From Bowmanella pacifica (GTDB lineage Bacteria; Pseudomonadota; Gammaproteobacteria; Enterobacterales; Alteromonadaceae): 64,000 bases of DNA. The DNA lies in NCBI RefSeq assembly GCF_014645355.1, contig NZ_BMLS01000001.1:1364001-1428000 (forward strand), given 5' to 3'. The notes under the pieces are model-generated. The model made no database searches. It was not told the origin of the DNA and saw nothing but the letters and a program-made list of their open reading frames with translations. The translations under genes were made by a program, and so were the position numbers. Of this stretch, positions 16,620-24,859 are shown piece by piece (position 1 is the first letter of the stretch; the number at the start of each line of letters is the position of its first letter).

Positions 16620-17873
16620 ATGCATTCACAAGCCACCCACGTTATTCAAACTCTGGTTGATAGACATATGGAGGATGCCGCCTTTCTATGGCTGCAACGA
16701 GACTCTGCGACCTATGAGCCACACTATGATCTTGATGATTTAGTTGAATTAGAAGAACAGCTGGAAGCCCATCTAGATGGGTTAAAAGTTGCCGCAGAGA
16801 AAGGCGCACAGCTGATTCCGTCTCTCTTGCAATGTGGTGAGCCGGGGGAATGCTTTGTTGCCGGTTGGTTGAGCATAGCCCTAGAGGATGGGAAATCACT
16901 CAGCGCCCTCATGGATCTTTGTGTCAACAACGCTGAGAACCATAAAGCTGCCATTTCAGGATTTGCTTGGGATGAAGAAAACGTGGCATTAACAGATAGG
17001 CTGCTCAGCACTAATGCAACCGATTATCTGCAATTGGGAGTACGCGTTTTTGCCTTGCAACGAAAAGATCCGCAACAAGCCCTGCAAAGTGCGCTAAATA
17101 GTGCTAATGAGCTGGCGCCTATATTACGCGTTATTGGCGAATTAGGTAGACAGGATTTACTCGCAGACTTGCGGTCTTACTTTACTCATCAAGCTTCGGA
17201 TATTGTTTTCACTGCTAACTGGTCAGCTGCGTTATTGGGAGATTGGTCTGCCATTGGTAACCTAACTCAATTAACTGTGCAAAATACGCCTGATGCTAAG
17301 CAAGCCATTAAGCTGGTGGCCAGAAAACTTAGCCATATTGAGCTTAAAAACTTACTGGAGAGGTTATTAGAAAGCACTGACACAACAAGAATAGCCATAC
17401 AGGGAATGGGTTATAGCGGTGATCCATTCTGGCTACCGGTTATCATGAAACACATGGATGACTTAGTGCAGGCCCGTGTAGCAGGCGAAGCGTTCTCGCT
17501 GATCACCGGACTGGATTTGGCGTATCAGGATATGGATACAGACTGGCCTGAAGGTGTTGAAAGCGGTCCCAATGAAGATCCTATGGATGACAGGGTAGAA
17601 CTGGATGCCGATCTCAACCTGCCTTGGCCAGATCCAGCAAAAGTACAAGCATGGTGGCAGGCTAATACGTCCCATTTTACACCCGGCCAGCGCTACTTGT
17701 GCGGAAAACCCATTAATAAAACCCAATGCTACCAGGTGTTAAAAAACGGCTACCAAAGACAACGCCATGCCGCTGCGCTGGAACTGGCGTTAATGGGAGA
17801 GCCTTATTTTAATGTTTGTGCCCCGGCTAAGCAGCAAAAGGCATTGTTGGAACAAATAGCTGATGCTGATTAA
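16620..17873 (+). CDS. TIGR02270-family T6SS-linked helical repeat protein
   Basis: A 417-residue, mostly helical cytosolic protein with HEAT-like repeats (DDLVELEEQLEAHLDGLKVA, AIQGMGYSGDPFWLPVIMKHM, ARVAGEAFSLITGLDL) and a C-terminal CGKPINKTQCYQVLKNGYQRQR block followed by AAALELAL. This pattern matches the TIGR02270 family, which recurs beside DUF2169/DUF4150 cargo genes. Its biochemical role is unknown. It starts 5 nt after the propeller gene, so it belongs to the same transcript. A small membrane-protein frame overlaps its end by 11 nt. Confidence 0.7.
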   Translation: MHSQATHVIQTLVDRHMEDAAFLWLQRDSATYEPHYDLDDLVELEEQLEAHLDGLKVAAEKGAQLIPSLLQCGEPGECFVAGWLSIALEDGKSLSALMDLCVNNAENHKAAISGFAWDEENVALTDRLLSTNATDYLQLGVRVFALQRKDPQQALQSALNSANELAPILRVIGELGRQDLLADLRSYFTHQASDIVFTANWSAALLGDWSAIGNLTQLTVQNTPDAKQAIKLVARKLSHIELKNLLERLLESTDTTRIAIQGMGYSGDPFWLPVIMKHMDDLVQARVAGEAFSLITGLDLAYQDMDTDWPEGVESGPNEDPMDDRVELDADLNLPWPDPAKVQAWWQANTSHFTPGQRYLCGKPINKTQCYQVLKNGYQRQRHAAALELALMGEPYFNVCAPAKQQKALLEQIADAD

Positions 17874-18033
17874 TTACCTACCTTGGGTGTTTTTTCTACT
17901 GGGCGTACTATTTGCCCTATTCTGGCTGAGGGAAAAACTGTCAGGTCATACGAGCATAAAAGCCAGTAACAGATTGAAGTTGGCGGCCGCTTTTTTGATC
18001 GTAGCCTCCGTGCTTTTTTACCCATTCAGCTAA
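17863..18033 (+). CDS. Small two-helix membrane protein (predicted)
   Basis: A 56-codon frame, ATG 17863 to TAA 18031-18033, overlapping the end of the upstream gene by 11 nt. The product has two clear hydrophobic helices, LPWVFFLLGVLFALFWL and LAAAFLIVASVLFYPF, separated by a basic loop (REKLSGHTSIKASNRLK). The alternation of hydrophobic and charged runs is unlikely by chance, and the overlap suggests coupled translation with the TIGR02270 gene. No family is recognised. It would be an inner-membrane protein, perhaps specific to the cargo cassette. An antisense frame at 17941-18189 competes for the same DNA but looks less protein-like. Confidence 0.45.
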   Translation: MLINYLPWVFFLLGVLFALFWLREKLSGHTSIKASNRLKLAAAFLIVASVLFYPFS

Positions 18034-18163
18034 AAAGTGAACAATGCCAGGGTGGTTTTCAGACAGGTATTCGCTCCACTGGGCAAGACTCCATTCCACC
18101 CAAACCGTCTGACATTCCCCGACCTCGCAGGCAATAGAACAAGCTGTCGTTAAACAAAACAAC

Positions 18164-18964
18164 CTAACGGCGTAAAGGCAAGGTATCATCCAAGGGCAGG
18201 GTATCTCTCAATCGGCCGGTTTGTTCTAATTCCGGTACCCCTTGTGTCACATCCACCATCACCAAGGTGATGTTATCCCTGGCATGGCGTTGCAACGCGG
18301 TCTGCATCATATCTTCAGCCAGGTCAGGCAGAGCATTTTGTTGCATCAGATCGGCAATTTCGGGATCCGTCATCACCTTATTCAAACCATCGGTACAAAG
18401 TAAATAACGATCACCGGCAAAACGCTCGAAGCTCAGCAGGTCTATTTCAAGCTCAGGGCTGGCACCAATGGCGCGGGTAATCACATTCGCAGCAGGATGC
18501 ACCGCCGCTTCTTCACTGGTCAGCAGGCCCGCCTGCACCATTTCCTCAACCTGGCTGTGATCCCGGGTTAACTGTTTAAGTTGCCCATTACGCAGTCGAT
18601 AAATTCTGCTGTCACCCGCCCACAAGCAATGCACCAAATCATCGGCAAACAACAAAATAGCCACCGTGCTGCCGATGACATTGGAGTCTGGCAGGCGCTG
18701 CGCAAGGTTAATCAAATTCTGGTTAACCAATATTAATCGCTCTTCTATCTGCCCTGTACTTAACGGGTAATCCTGCACCGACAGCAACGATTGCAGATAA
18801 TCGACAATCATGGTGCTGGCCGTATCGCCTTTCTGATGGCCTCCCATACCATCAGCCACACACCAAAGCCCTACGTCAGGGGCATCCAGATAACTATCCT
18901 CATTAATTTTTCTTACATTACCAACATGGGTTTTCGCAACAGACGTCCAGGCATTTCTATTCAT
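18164..18964 (-). CDS. pppA: PP2C-type Ser/Thr phosphatase (PppA/Stp-like)
   Basis: A 266-residue PPM phosphatase with all metal and phosphate motifs: NEDSY near residue 20, CVADGMGGH, GSTVAILL, WAGDSRIYRL, LTRDHS, LLCTDGL and the final DNITLVMV. It probably reverses phosphorylation by the divergently encoded receptor kinase, the PpkA/PppA pair that controls T6SS activity post-translationally in other bacteria. ATG 18964 (MNRNAW) is chosen; an in-frame TTG at 19009 would add 15 residues of unconserved sequence. It is transcribed away from ppkA and lies at the end of the T6SS cluster. Confidence 0.85.
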   Translation of the reverse strand: MNRNAWTSVAKTHVGNVRKINEDSYLDAPDVGLWCVADGMGGHQKGDTASTMIVDYLQSLLSVQDYPLSTGQIEERLILVNQNLINLAQRLPDSNVIGSTVAILLFADDLVHCLWAGDSRIYRLRNGQLKQLTRDHSQVEEMVQAGLLTSEEAAVHPAANVITRAIGASPELEIDLLSFERFAGDRYLLCTDGLNKVMTDPEIADLMQQNALPDLAEDMMQTALQRHARDNITLVMVDVTQGVPELEQTGRLRDTLPLDDTLPLRR

Positions 18965-19174
18965 TAGATTCAACTTGTCGAAAATCCGCGAAGCCACCTT
19001 CCCTGACAACCGGACATATTTTTATCGGTTTGCTTATATTTAAGTACACAAGTCAGTTATTTGCCTCTGATTTCACCAAGCAAAACACACAGATAAACCA
19101 GATTGAGTTGAATTTACCGCATATCACGACTAAACATTTTAGACTCGTGGCTGTAAGCAAAAGGAATATTGTCG

Positions 19175-21121
19175 GTGACAGATATCTTAGGTAAAACCAT
19201 TGATCGCTACGAAATCAAGGAAGCCATAGGCGAAGGTGCCATGGCCATGGTGTACCGTGCTTTCGATCCGGAGATAAATCGCTCCGTAGCATTCAAGGTA
19301 CTGAAGCAGGATTTCTGTGTAGATCAGGAATACTTGGCGCGCTTTATGCGCGAAGCCAAGGCGGCAGGGGCCCTGTCTCATCCCAATATAGTGACGGTTT
19401 ATGATGTCGGTAAGGTCGAGGACGCTCCCTACATCATGATGGAGTTGCTGAGCGGCAAGGATCTGGGAGAAGTACTAAAGGAGAAAAGCAAAATGCCCCT
19501 GGCCGATACGCTGAAAGTCGGTATTCAGTTGGCAAACGCCTTGAATTACGCACATCAGATGGGCGTAGTGCATAGGGATATCAAACCCGACAATATCATT
19601 GTTATGCCGGATGGGGTGTCAATAAAAGTAGCCGACTTTGGCATTGCCAGAATGGGCGAGAATGAAGAAGCCATGAAAACCCAGGTCGGCTCCGTGCTCG
19701 GCACACCTCGCTATATGTCCCCCGAACAGGCACTGGCTCAGGACGTGGATGGTCGCTCAGACTTATTCTCTGTGGGAGTTATTCTGTACGAAATGCTCTC
19801 GGGAGTAAAAGCCTTCGATGCTTCTAATATCGGCACACTGATGACCCAGATCACTCAGATGCAACCCGCACCGCTGAAAAAACATTGTCCGGATATTCCA
19901 GCCGGGGTGCAGCAAATCGTTAATAAGCTACTGAACAAATCACCGGCCAAGCGCTATCAAAACGGTGCCATGCTGGCGGATGCGCTGAAAAAAGAACTGG
20001 CCGCACTGCACGAACAGGAGAAAGAGCAGAAAAAGCATAAATATTTGCCCCTTAAGGTTCGCTGGGCGCTGTCCATGGGTGCTATCGTCGGCTTAGTGTT
20101 ACTTATCAGTATCAATATTGTCTTTAACATTCAGTCCAGAGCGTTAACCAATCAGGCCATAGACTCTGGCTCATCCTTTGCAAAATTTATCGCCATTGAA
20201 ACTGTTGTCCCTTTACTCAGTGAAGACTGGATCACCCTGGAAACCTTTATCAATGATGCCAGCAGCCGGGAAACCTTTGCCTATCTGATCGTCATGGACA
20301 GGTTTGGGGTAATTAGAGGGGCCAGCGACACCAGCCTGGTGGGCCAACAATATGTCAGCAGTGACCAGGCAGAATTTGTCGCTGAGCGAAGTGGGGTGCG
20401 CGTTGCCAGTGAAACCCTGAATAATGATGAGAACGTCTTCAGCATATCCACTCCGGTACTATTTCAGGACACCGAGGTGGGCCAAATTGTTCTCGGTCTG
20501 TCTCAACGCAGCCTGGAAGAAGTTAAGAGCATAACTGGCGGATTAATGTTTGCATTAGCCCTGGTGACCATTTCGTCCGTTGTGCTGATGCTATTTATTT
20601 TCGGTGCTCTGGTAGCTCGCCCTTTCAGAGTCCTGAATGAGGCACTGCAAAGCGTAGGCAAAGGCGACTTTGATCATCGTATCTCGTTAACCAGAAACGA
20701 CGAGATAGGAGAGCTGTTTGAGAACTTCAACAAAATGAATGCTTCCCTGCAAGCTGCCGCCCTTAAAGACGGTTCGCCATCGGAGGCACCAGCCACCGAT
20801 TTAGCACAGGAGAAATCCACCACTGATAGACCTTCAACGCCGGTGGAATCGGTGGAATCGGTGGAATCGGTGGAATCGGTGGAATCGGTGGAATCGGTGG
20901 AATCGGTGGAATCGGTGGAATCGGCAACAAGCATTAAGCCGCCGCAAAGTCAGTCAAGCAAAACACCGAGAAAGCCATCGACGCGCAAGAAGAAAACCCA
21001 GCCAGCCGATGCGTTGGATGAGACAAGGGTGGTTTCTTCCCCTCAACCTTCGGAGTCAGAATCAGACAAGGATAAAACCGTTATCACGACGACACGTATG
21101 CTAAAAACCCATGAAAATTAA
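19175..21121 (+). CDS. ppkA: Receptor Ser/Thr kinase (PpkA-like) with HAMP and (VES)9 tail
   Basis: A 648-residue Hanks-type kinase. GEGAMAMVYR (P-loop, about 19-28), the VAFKVLK lysine (about 41), HRDIKPDN (about 133-140) and DFG (about 154) make an active kinase. A first transmembrane helix lies near 300, a periplasmic Cache-like sensor region follows to about 455, then a second helix, a HAMP linker (LNEALQSVGKGDFDHRIS) and a disordered tail with nine VES repeats (557-583) and a TRKKKT stretch. GTG 19175 is preferred over TTG 19169 because AAGGA (19161-19165) is nine bases away. By analogy PpkA phosphorylates a T6SS regulator such as Fha. The last codons overlap the deacetylase gene. Confidence 0.85.
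   Translation: MTDILGKTIDRYEIKEAIGEGAMAMVYRAFDPEINRSVAFKVLKQDFCVDQEYLARFMREAKAAGALSHPNIVTVYDVGKVEDAPYIMMELLSGKDLGEVLKEKSKMPLADTLKVGIQLANALNYAHQMGVVHRDIKPDNIIVMPDGVSIKVADFGIARMGENEEAMKTQVGSVLGTPRYMSPEQALAQDVDGRSDLFSVGVILYEMLSGVKAFDASNIGTLMTQITQMQPAPLKKHCPDIPAGVQQIVNKLLNKSPAKRYQNGAMLADALKKELAALHEQEKEQKKHKYLPLKVRWALSMGAIVGLVLLISINIVFNIQSRALTNQAIDSGSSFAKFIAIETVVPLLSEDWITLETFINDASSRETFAYLIVMDRFGVIRGASDTSLVGQQYVSSDQAEFVAERSGVRVASETLNNDENVFSISTPVLFQDTEVGQIVLGLSQRSLEEVKSITGGLMFALALVTISSVVLMLFIFGALVARPFRVLNEALQSVGKGDFDHRISLTRNDEIGELFENFNKMNASLQAAALKDGSPSEAPATDLAQEKSTTDRPSTPVESVESVESVESVESVESVESVESVESATSIKPPQSQSSKTPRKPSTRKKKTQPADALDETRVVSSPQPSESESDKDKTVITTTRMLKTHEN
20843..20923 (+). repeat. Perfect 9-bp tandem repeat, nine copies, in ppkA
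   Basis: Nine identical head-to-tail copies of GTGGAATCG encode Val-Glu-Ser repeated nine times in the cytoplasmic tail of the kinase. The unit length keeps the frame, so slippage would lengthen or shorten the linker without breaking the gene. It is a likely strain-variable VNTR. The nine serines also form potential phosphorylation sites. Confidence 0.97.
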
Positions 21122-22094
21122 CATATTGTTCAGTCTTGTTTGTTGTCTGGTTGTAGCAAGCTGCTCTATCAGCAACCGGGCGCTGGTGGCACAGAATACC
21201 AACTTCTGGCTGGTGGAAGCCGGATCTGACGACAGCTTTGCCCAGATTGCCAAAGATTATCTCGGGGACCCAGCATTGGCCTCAATGCTAATTAGATATA
21301 ACCCTGGCATTCAAGCTAAGGCGGGAGAAGTCATAGCCGTGCCTAAGGACAATCTTAACCCTTCTGCTGTCTATGCCTCAGGTATCCAGGTTGTTCCAAT
21401 TCTTTGCTATCACCAGTTCACCAGTAAGAAACGAAGTCTGAATAGCATGATGGTCACCCGCAATGATTTTGCGCGGCAGATGGCCTACCTGAAAGACAAT
21501 GGCTATCAGGTGATCCCGCTAAGCGACGTAGGCCCCTTCCTACAAGGTAAAAAGCCGCTTCCAGATAAATCTGTGGTTATTACCGTTGACGACGGTTATG
21601 CGAGCTTTTATCAAATCGCTTATCCCATTCTCAAACAATATGGCTATCCCTCCACGCTGTTTGTGTATACGGACTTTGTCGGTATTGGCCGTGCACTTAG
21701 CTGGCAACAAATTGAAGAGCTTAACAATGACCCATTGATTGCCATACAGTCCCACTCAAAAAGCCATGCTAACCTGGCCAAAGCAACGGGGTCAGAGAGT
21801 GACAATGACTATCTTGCGAGGCTGGCAGAAGAAGTAGACAAGCCGGACAAAATTCTGCGCAAGAAAACCCAACACCCCATCGAATACTTTGCTTATCCCT
21901 ATGGCAACAGCAGCCCCGAACTCATCAAAATATTACAACAAAGAGATTACAGAATGGCATTAACCGTACGCAGAGGCAGCAACCCCAGCTATTCCTCCCC
22001 CTACTTACTCAGACGCACCATGATATACGGGCAGGACAACTTAAAAAGCTTCAGTAACAAGCTGGATGTCTTCCATCAGTTGAATTTGCAGTAA
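21111..22094 (+). CDS. Polysaccharide deacetylase lipoprotein with LysM-like N-terminus
   Basis: A 327-residue lipoprotein: the signal MKINILFSLVCCLVVASC has a lipobox with Cys18. Residues 30-85 (WLVEAGSDDSFAQIAKDYL, then AGEVIAVPK) resemble a divergent LysM peptidoglycan-binding unit. The rest is a NodB-type deacetylase with VPILCYHQF, the metal-binding motif TVDDGY, the second motif SHSKSH and FAYPYGN. It probably deacetylates a cell-envelope polysaccharide or peptidoglycan sugar in the periplasm. ATG 21111 lies inside the end of ppkA (11-nt overlap), implying coupled expression with the kinase. The link to T6SS is positional inference. Confidence 0.8.
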   Translation: MKINILFSLVCCLVVASCSISNRALVAQNTNFWLVEAGSDDSFAQIAKDYLGDPALASMLIRYNPGIQAKAGEVIAVPKDNLNPSAVYASGIQVVPILCYHQFTSKKRSLNSMMVTRNDFARQMAYLKDNGYQVIPLSDVGPFLQGKKPLPDKSVVITVDDGYASFYQIAYPILKQYGYPSTLFVYTDFVGIGRALSWQQIEELNNDPLIAIQSHSKSHANLAKATGSESDNDYLARLAEEVDKPDKILRKKTQHPIEYFAYPYGNSSPELIKILQQRDYRMALTVRRGSNPSYSSPYLLRRTMIYGQDNLKSFSNKLDVFHQLNLQ

Positions 22095-22100
22095 CTGTTT

Positions 22101-22928
22101 ATGAAGAATCCCCTGCAGCAGGTGTTAGTGTACTTGGTGGTAATGTCGCTGTGCGGCTGCGTCACCCGTTCTGATAAAATTTTTTCGATGTCTGACCGCA
22201 AGCAGCAGGCCATAAAGTTAGAGAAAAGAAAGCATTTGGCTGATGCCTTATGGCAATGGCAGATTATCTCTGCTGCCAGCCCTGAAGATAAAGACGCACA
22301 GCAGGCCATCACCAGGCTAGAACGTCAAATAGACACTCAGCTTGTTAAGCTACAAGGCCAAGTTAAAAAGCAGAACAGCCCCGAACAGCAGCGCCTTTTA
22401 CATCTGAAAATACTGGCTCTGCAACCTGCTAATCAGCAAGCCATAGCAGCCCTGAGACAACTAGAGTGGGGGGCGGCCGACCAGGCGGCCAGCGACAAGA
22501 GTGCCAGTATGGCTAACTGGCAGCGAAAGCCTGCCACACCAACATCAGATAAAGCTCAAAAATCGTCCGCAGCCACGTCTTCTCCCTCCTTGGCATCGGC
22601 CTCTCAACTGACACAGATAAATAAACTGTTGGATTCGGCCGAACATAGACTGCGTGAGCAACAATGGGAACAAGCAGGTGAACTTCTGCTACAGGCGTCA
22701 GATTTGAGCCAGCCAAACACATCTGGACGCTTGCTGGCGATGAAAAAACAGCTCTCGCAACAATATTACTCACAAGGTATGCGAGTATTAACCTCCAATC
22801 TTGAACAGGCTATAGATGACTTACAAACAAGTCTGTGGTTTGACCCAGATAATATAAAGGCCCGCATACAGCTATCCCGGGCCAGTACCATGAAGCAGAA
22901 TTTAGAGGAAATTCGCAATCCTAAATAA
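22101..22928 (+). CDS. TPR-like lipoprotein of unknown function
   Basis: A 275-residue protein with a lipoprotein signal (MKNPLQQVLVYLVVMSLCGC, Cys20). After it come helical repeats of TPR type (HLADALWQWQIISAASPED, REQQWEQAGELLLQASDLSQ, LEQAIDDLQTSLWFDPDN) split by a Ser/Ala/Thr-rich linker at about residues 135-175. It follows the deacetylase by 6 nt and so belongs to the ppkA operon. The convergent gene 16 nt away encodes another TPR lipoprotein ending in the same style (AKLYLAQALELKERLEKIKN versus KARIQLSRASTMKQNLEEIRN), so the two are probably related. No enzymatic motif is seen. Confidence 0.65.
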   Translation: MKNPLQQVLVYLVVMSLCGCVTRSDKIFSMSDRKQQAIKLEKRKHLADALWQWQIISAASPEDKDAQQAITRLERQIDTQLVKLQGQVKKQNSPEQQRLLHLKILALQPANQQAIAALRQLEWGAADQAASDKSASMANWQRKPATPTSDKAQKSSAATSSPSLASASQLTQINKLLDSAEHRLREQQWEQAGELLLQASDLSQPNTSGRLLAMKKQLSQQYYSQGMRVLTSNLEQAIDDLQTSLWFDPDNIKARIQLSRASTMKQNLEEIRNPK

Positions 22929-22944
22929 GCATTGGAATGTGAGG

Positions 22945-24105
22945 CTAATTTTTGATTTTTTCTAATCTTTCCTTTAACTCCAGCGCTTGCGCCAGATAGA
23001 GCTTGGCACTGTTATGATCTGGGTCGACTTCAAGCACTTGTTCCCATTTATTAATAGCCTGATCTAATTCCTGACGACGAAATGCCGACGACGCTTCCCG
23101 ATGATACTGGTCAGCGATTTCCTTTTGCAGGATCAACATCTCTTCCATGGCCTCGCTATTTTGTGGGTGTAACTCGGAAGCCTGCTTAAAATCCCGGAAG
23201 GCCTGCATCTTGTTGCCATTTAACAAATTAAGGCCAGCAGCTTCTGCGTAACTGCTCGAGGCCGTCTGTTTGTCGGTCTCAACCAATTGTTTACCATACC
23301 CTTCCAGCGCAATCAGAGCGATGTCCCTGGCCTCATCTGTCAAACTCCCCAGAGACTTAAGTGAGTGATACTGCTCAACTGCCGCGGCAAAATCTTGCTG
23401 CTGGGTATAGCTGATCATTGTTTGCATCAACGAAGCCGCACTGGGAGGGGCTGCGTCTTCAACGGGTAAGGGGTCGGGGGTCACAACAGGTTCATCAACC
23501 TTGTCCTCAATAACATGCTCTTCCACATTGGCAGGGGGTGCAGCAGTATCCACCAGGTCAACAGGCGGGTCCTCTTCAATCACAGGTTTACTGGGCTGAC
23601 TTAGGGCAAACTTAGCCTCCGGCGTCAGGGGAATTTTTATCGTTTGACCTATGTTAACTTTGCTGGGACTAATGATCTGGTTGTACTTTGCCAGAGCATA
23701 AAACTTCAGTGGTGAATTTAAGTATTTACCGGCTAAGGTGGACAGGCTTTCGCCGGAGGATAAAGTGACTTCAAAGTACTCCGAAGGAAAATAACTTTGT
23801 GCTGATGAGTCGATTTGTTTAAGCAACTCCCTGGCACTGGAGCTATTAGGAATGTTAAGCAAATAGGCGTTCAACTCGGCCCGCGCCTCTGGCGCTTCAC
23901 CTTGTTCGAGATGCTCCAGCGCTTTACTGAAACGCTCTCGTGGAGATAACCCGGGCTGCGCCTTCACCACCACCTGAGGTTGATTGGTTTGAGGTTGCTC
24001 AGACTTATCAGAAAAAAACTTATCTGTGGCCTTACAGCCCACTAACGCGACAAACAATACTGCGGCCAGTAACGGCCTTAAACTCATATCCCTTACTTTA
24101 AGCAT
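22945..24105 (-). CDS. LysM- and TPR-containing lipoprotein
   Basis: A 386-residue lipoprotein with signal LLAAVLFVALVGC (Cys24 from the first Met; an alternative Met is seven residues in). A LysM domain follows at about 112-160 (VTLSSGESLSTLAGKYLN, YNQIISPSKVNIGQTIKIP), then a Pro/Glu/Val-rich linker (170-225), and TPR-like helices to the end (QAFRDFKQASELHPQNSEAM, QELDQAINKWEQVLEVDPDHN). It probably binds peptidoglycan at the outer membrane and offers a protein-docking surface. It stands alone on the minus strand, convergent with the ppkA operon. The function is unknown; the envelope theme matches its neighbours. Confidence 0.7.
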   Translation of the reverse strand: MLKVRDMSLRPLLAAVLFVALVGCKATDKFFSDKSEQPQTNQPQVVVKAQPGLSPRERFSKALEHLEQGEAPEARAELNAYLLNIPNSSSARELLKQIDSSAQSYFPSEYFEVTLSSGESLSTLAGKYLNSPLKFYALAKYNQIISPSKVNIGQTIKIPLTPEAKFALSQPSKPVIEEDPPVDLVDTAAPPANVEEHVIEDKVDEPVVTPDPLPVEDAAPPSAASLMQTMISYTQQQDFAAAVEQYHSLKSLGSLTDEARDIALIALEGYGKQLVETDKQTASSSYAEAAGLNLLNGNKMQAFRDFKQASELHPQNSEAMEEMLILQKEIADQYHREASSAFRRQELDQAINKWEQVLEVDPDHNSAKLYLAQALELKERLEKIKN

Positions 24106-24280
24106 GTGCTACACCCGCCTGTAGAAGACTTCTTGTGCAATGCGTTACAGCTTAGCTCCGCATACCCTGCTGTGTTCATCATCCTGAACAAAGACTATAG
24201 CATAGTCGGTTTTGTCCAAAAGCCCACTTGTAAGAAAGGTTAAGTTACACTGTCTGTCTTGTTTGTTTTGCCAGTCACCT

Positions 24281-24859
24281 ATGTCATCACGTTCATATTG
24301 CCCAAAGTGCGAATACCCACAATCTGTGTGCCTATGCGCCTATGTGCAAAAACAGCATAATCGCACTAAGGTCGTGATACTGCAGCACCCCTCAGAAGTC
24401 AAAGTGGCGAAGAGCACAGTGAGGTTACTTGCCATGACACTAAACAAGCTAGATATTTATGTTGGCGAGTCAGCGGGTGACTTTACTCAAGTGAGGGAAT
24501 TATGTGAGGCGAATCCCGGGCAGGTGGGTGTGCTATATCCTTCGGCGCATAGCCAACCACTGGAAGGGCAAAGCACGCCTCGCCTGCAAGCGCTGGCTAC
24601 CCTAGTGGTTCTGGATGGAACCTGGCGCAAGGCGAACAAAATCTGGCATTGTAACCCCTGGTTGCACACCTTATCAGGCTGGCACTTCGCTATGCCACCT
24701 AGCAGCCACTACCAACGAGTGGCTAAACGTCCGGACAGTTTGTCTACATTAGAGGCCGTCGCTTACGGTTTACATACCCTGGAAAATTTACCCCCTGAGC
24801 CAATGCTGGCACTTTTACATCAACGTCAGCAATTTCTATCAGGGCAACGGCCAGATTAA
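24281..24859 (+). CDS. tapT: DTW-domain tRNA-uridine aminocarboxypropyltransferase
   Basis: A 192-residue DTW-domain enzyme that transfers the aminocarboxypropyl group of S-adenosylmethionine to a tRNA uridine (acp3U, TapT/YfiP in Escherichia coli). A zinc-like cluster CPKCEYPQSVCLCAYV opens the domain, ILQHPSE and AKSTVRLL follow, and LDGTWRKANKIW holds the DTW-type signature. RPDSLSTLEAVAYGL is the C-terminal block. ATG 24281 starts just before the cysteine cluster; an in-frame TTG at 24212 would add 23 residues with more cysteines (LHCLSCLFCQSP), so the start is uncertain and no good SD is seen. The end overlaps the convergent kinase gene by 21 bp. Confidence 0.8.
   Translation: MSSRSYCPKCEYPQSVCLCAYVQKQHNRTKVVILQHPSEVKVAKSTVRLLAMTLNKLDIYVGESAGDFTQVRELCEANPGQVGVLYPSAHSQPLEGQSTPRLQALATLVVLDGTWRKANKIWHCNPWLHTLSGWHFAMPPSSHYQRVAKRPDSLSTLEAVAYGLHTLENLPPEPMLALLHQRQQFLSGQRPD

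Noticed and set aside
17941-18189. Minus-strand frame of 82 codons after the phosphatase gene
   Set aside because: It reads MIPCLYAVRLFCLTTACSIACE and looks partly protein-like, but it overlaps the end of pppA in another frame and is antisense to the more convincing two-helix frame at 17863-18033; no SD is clear.
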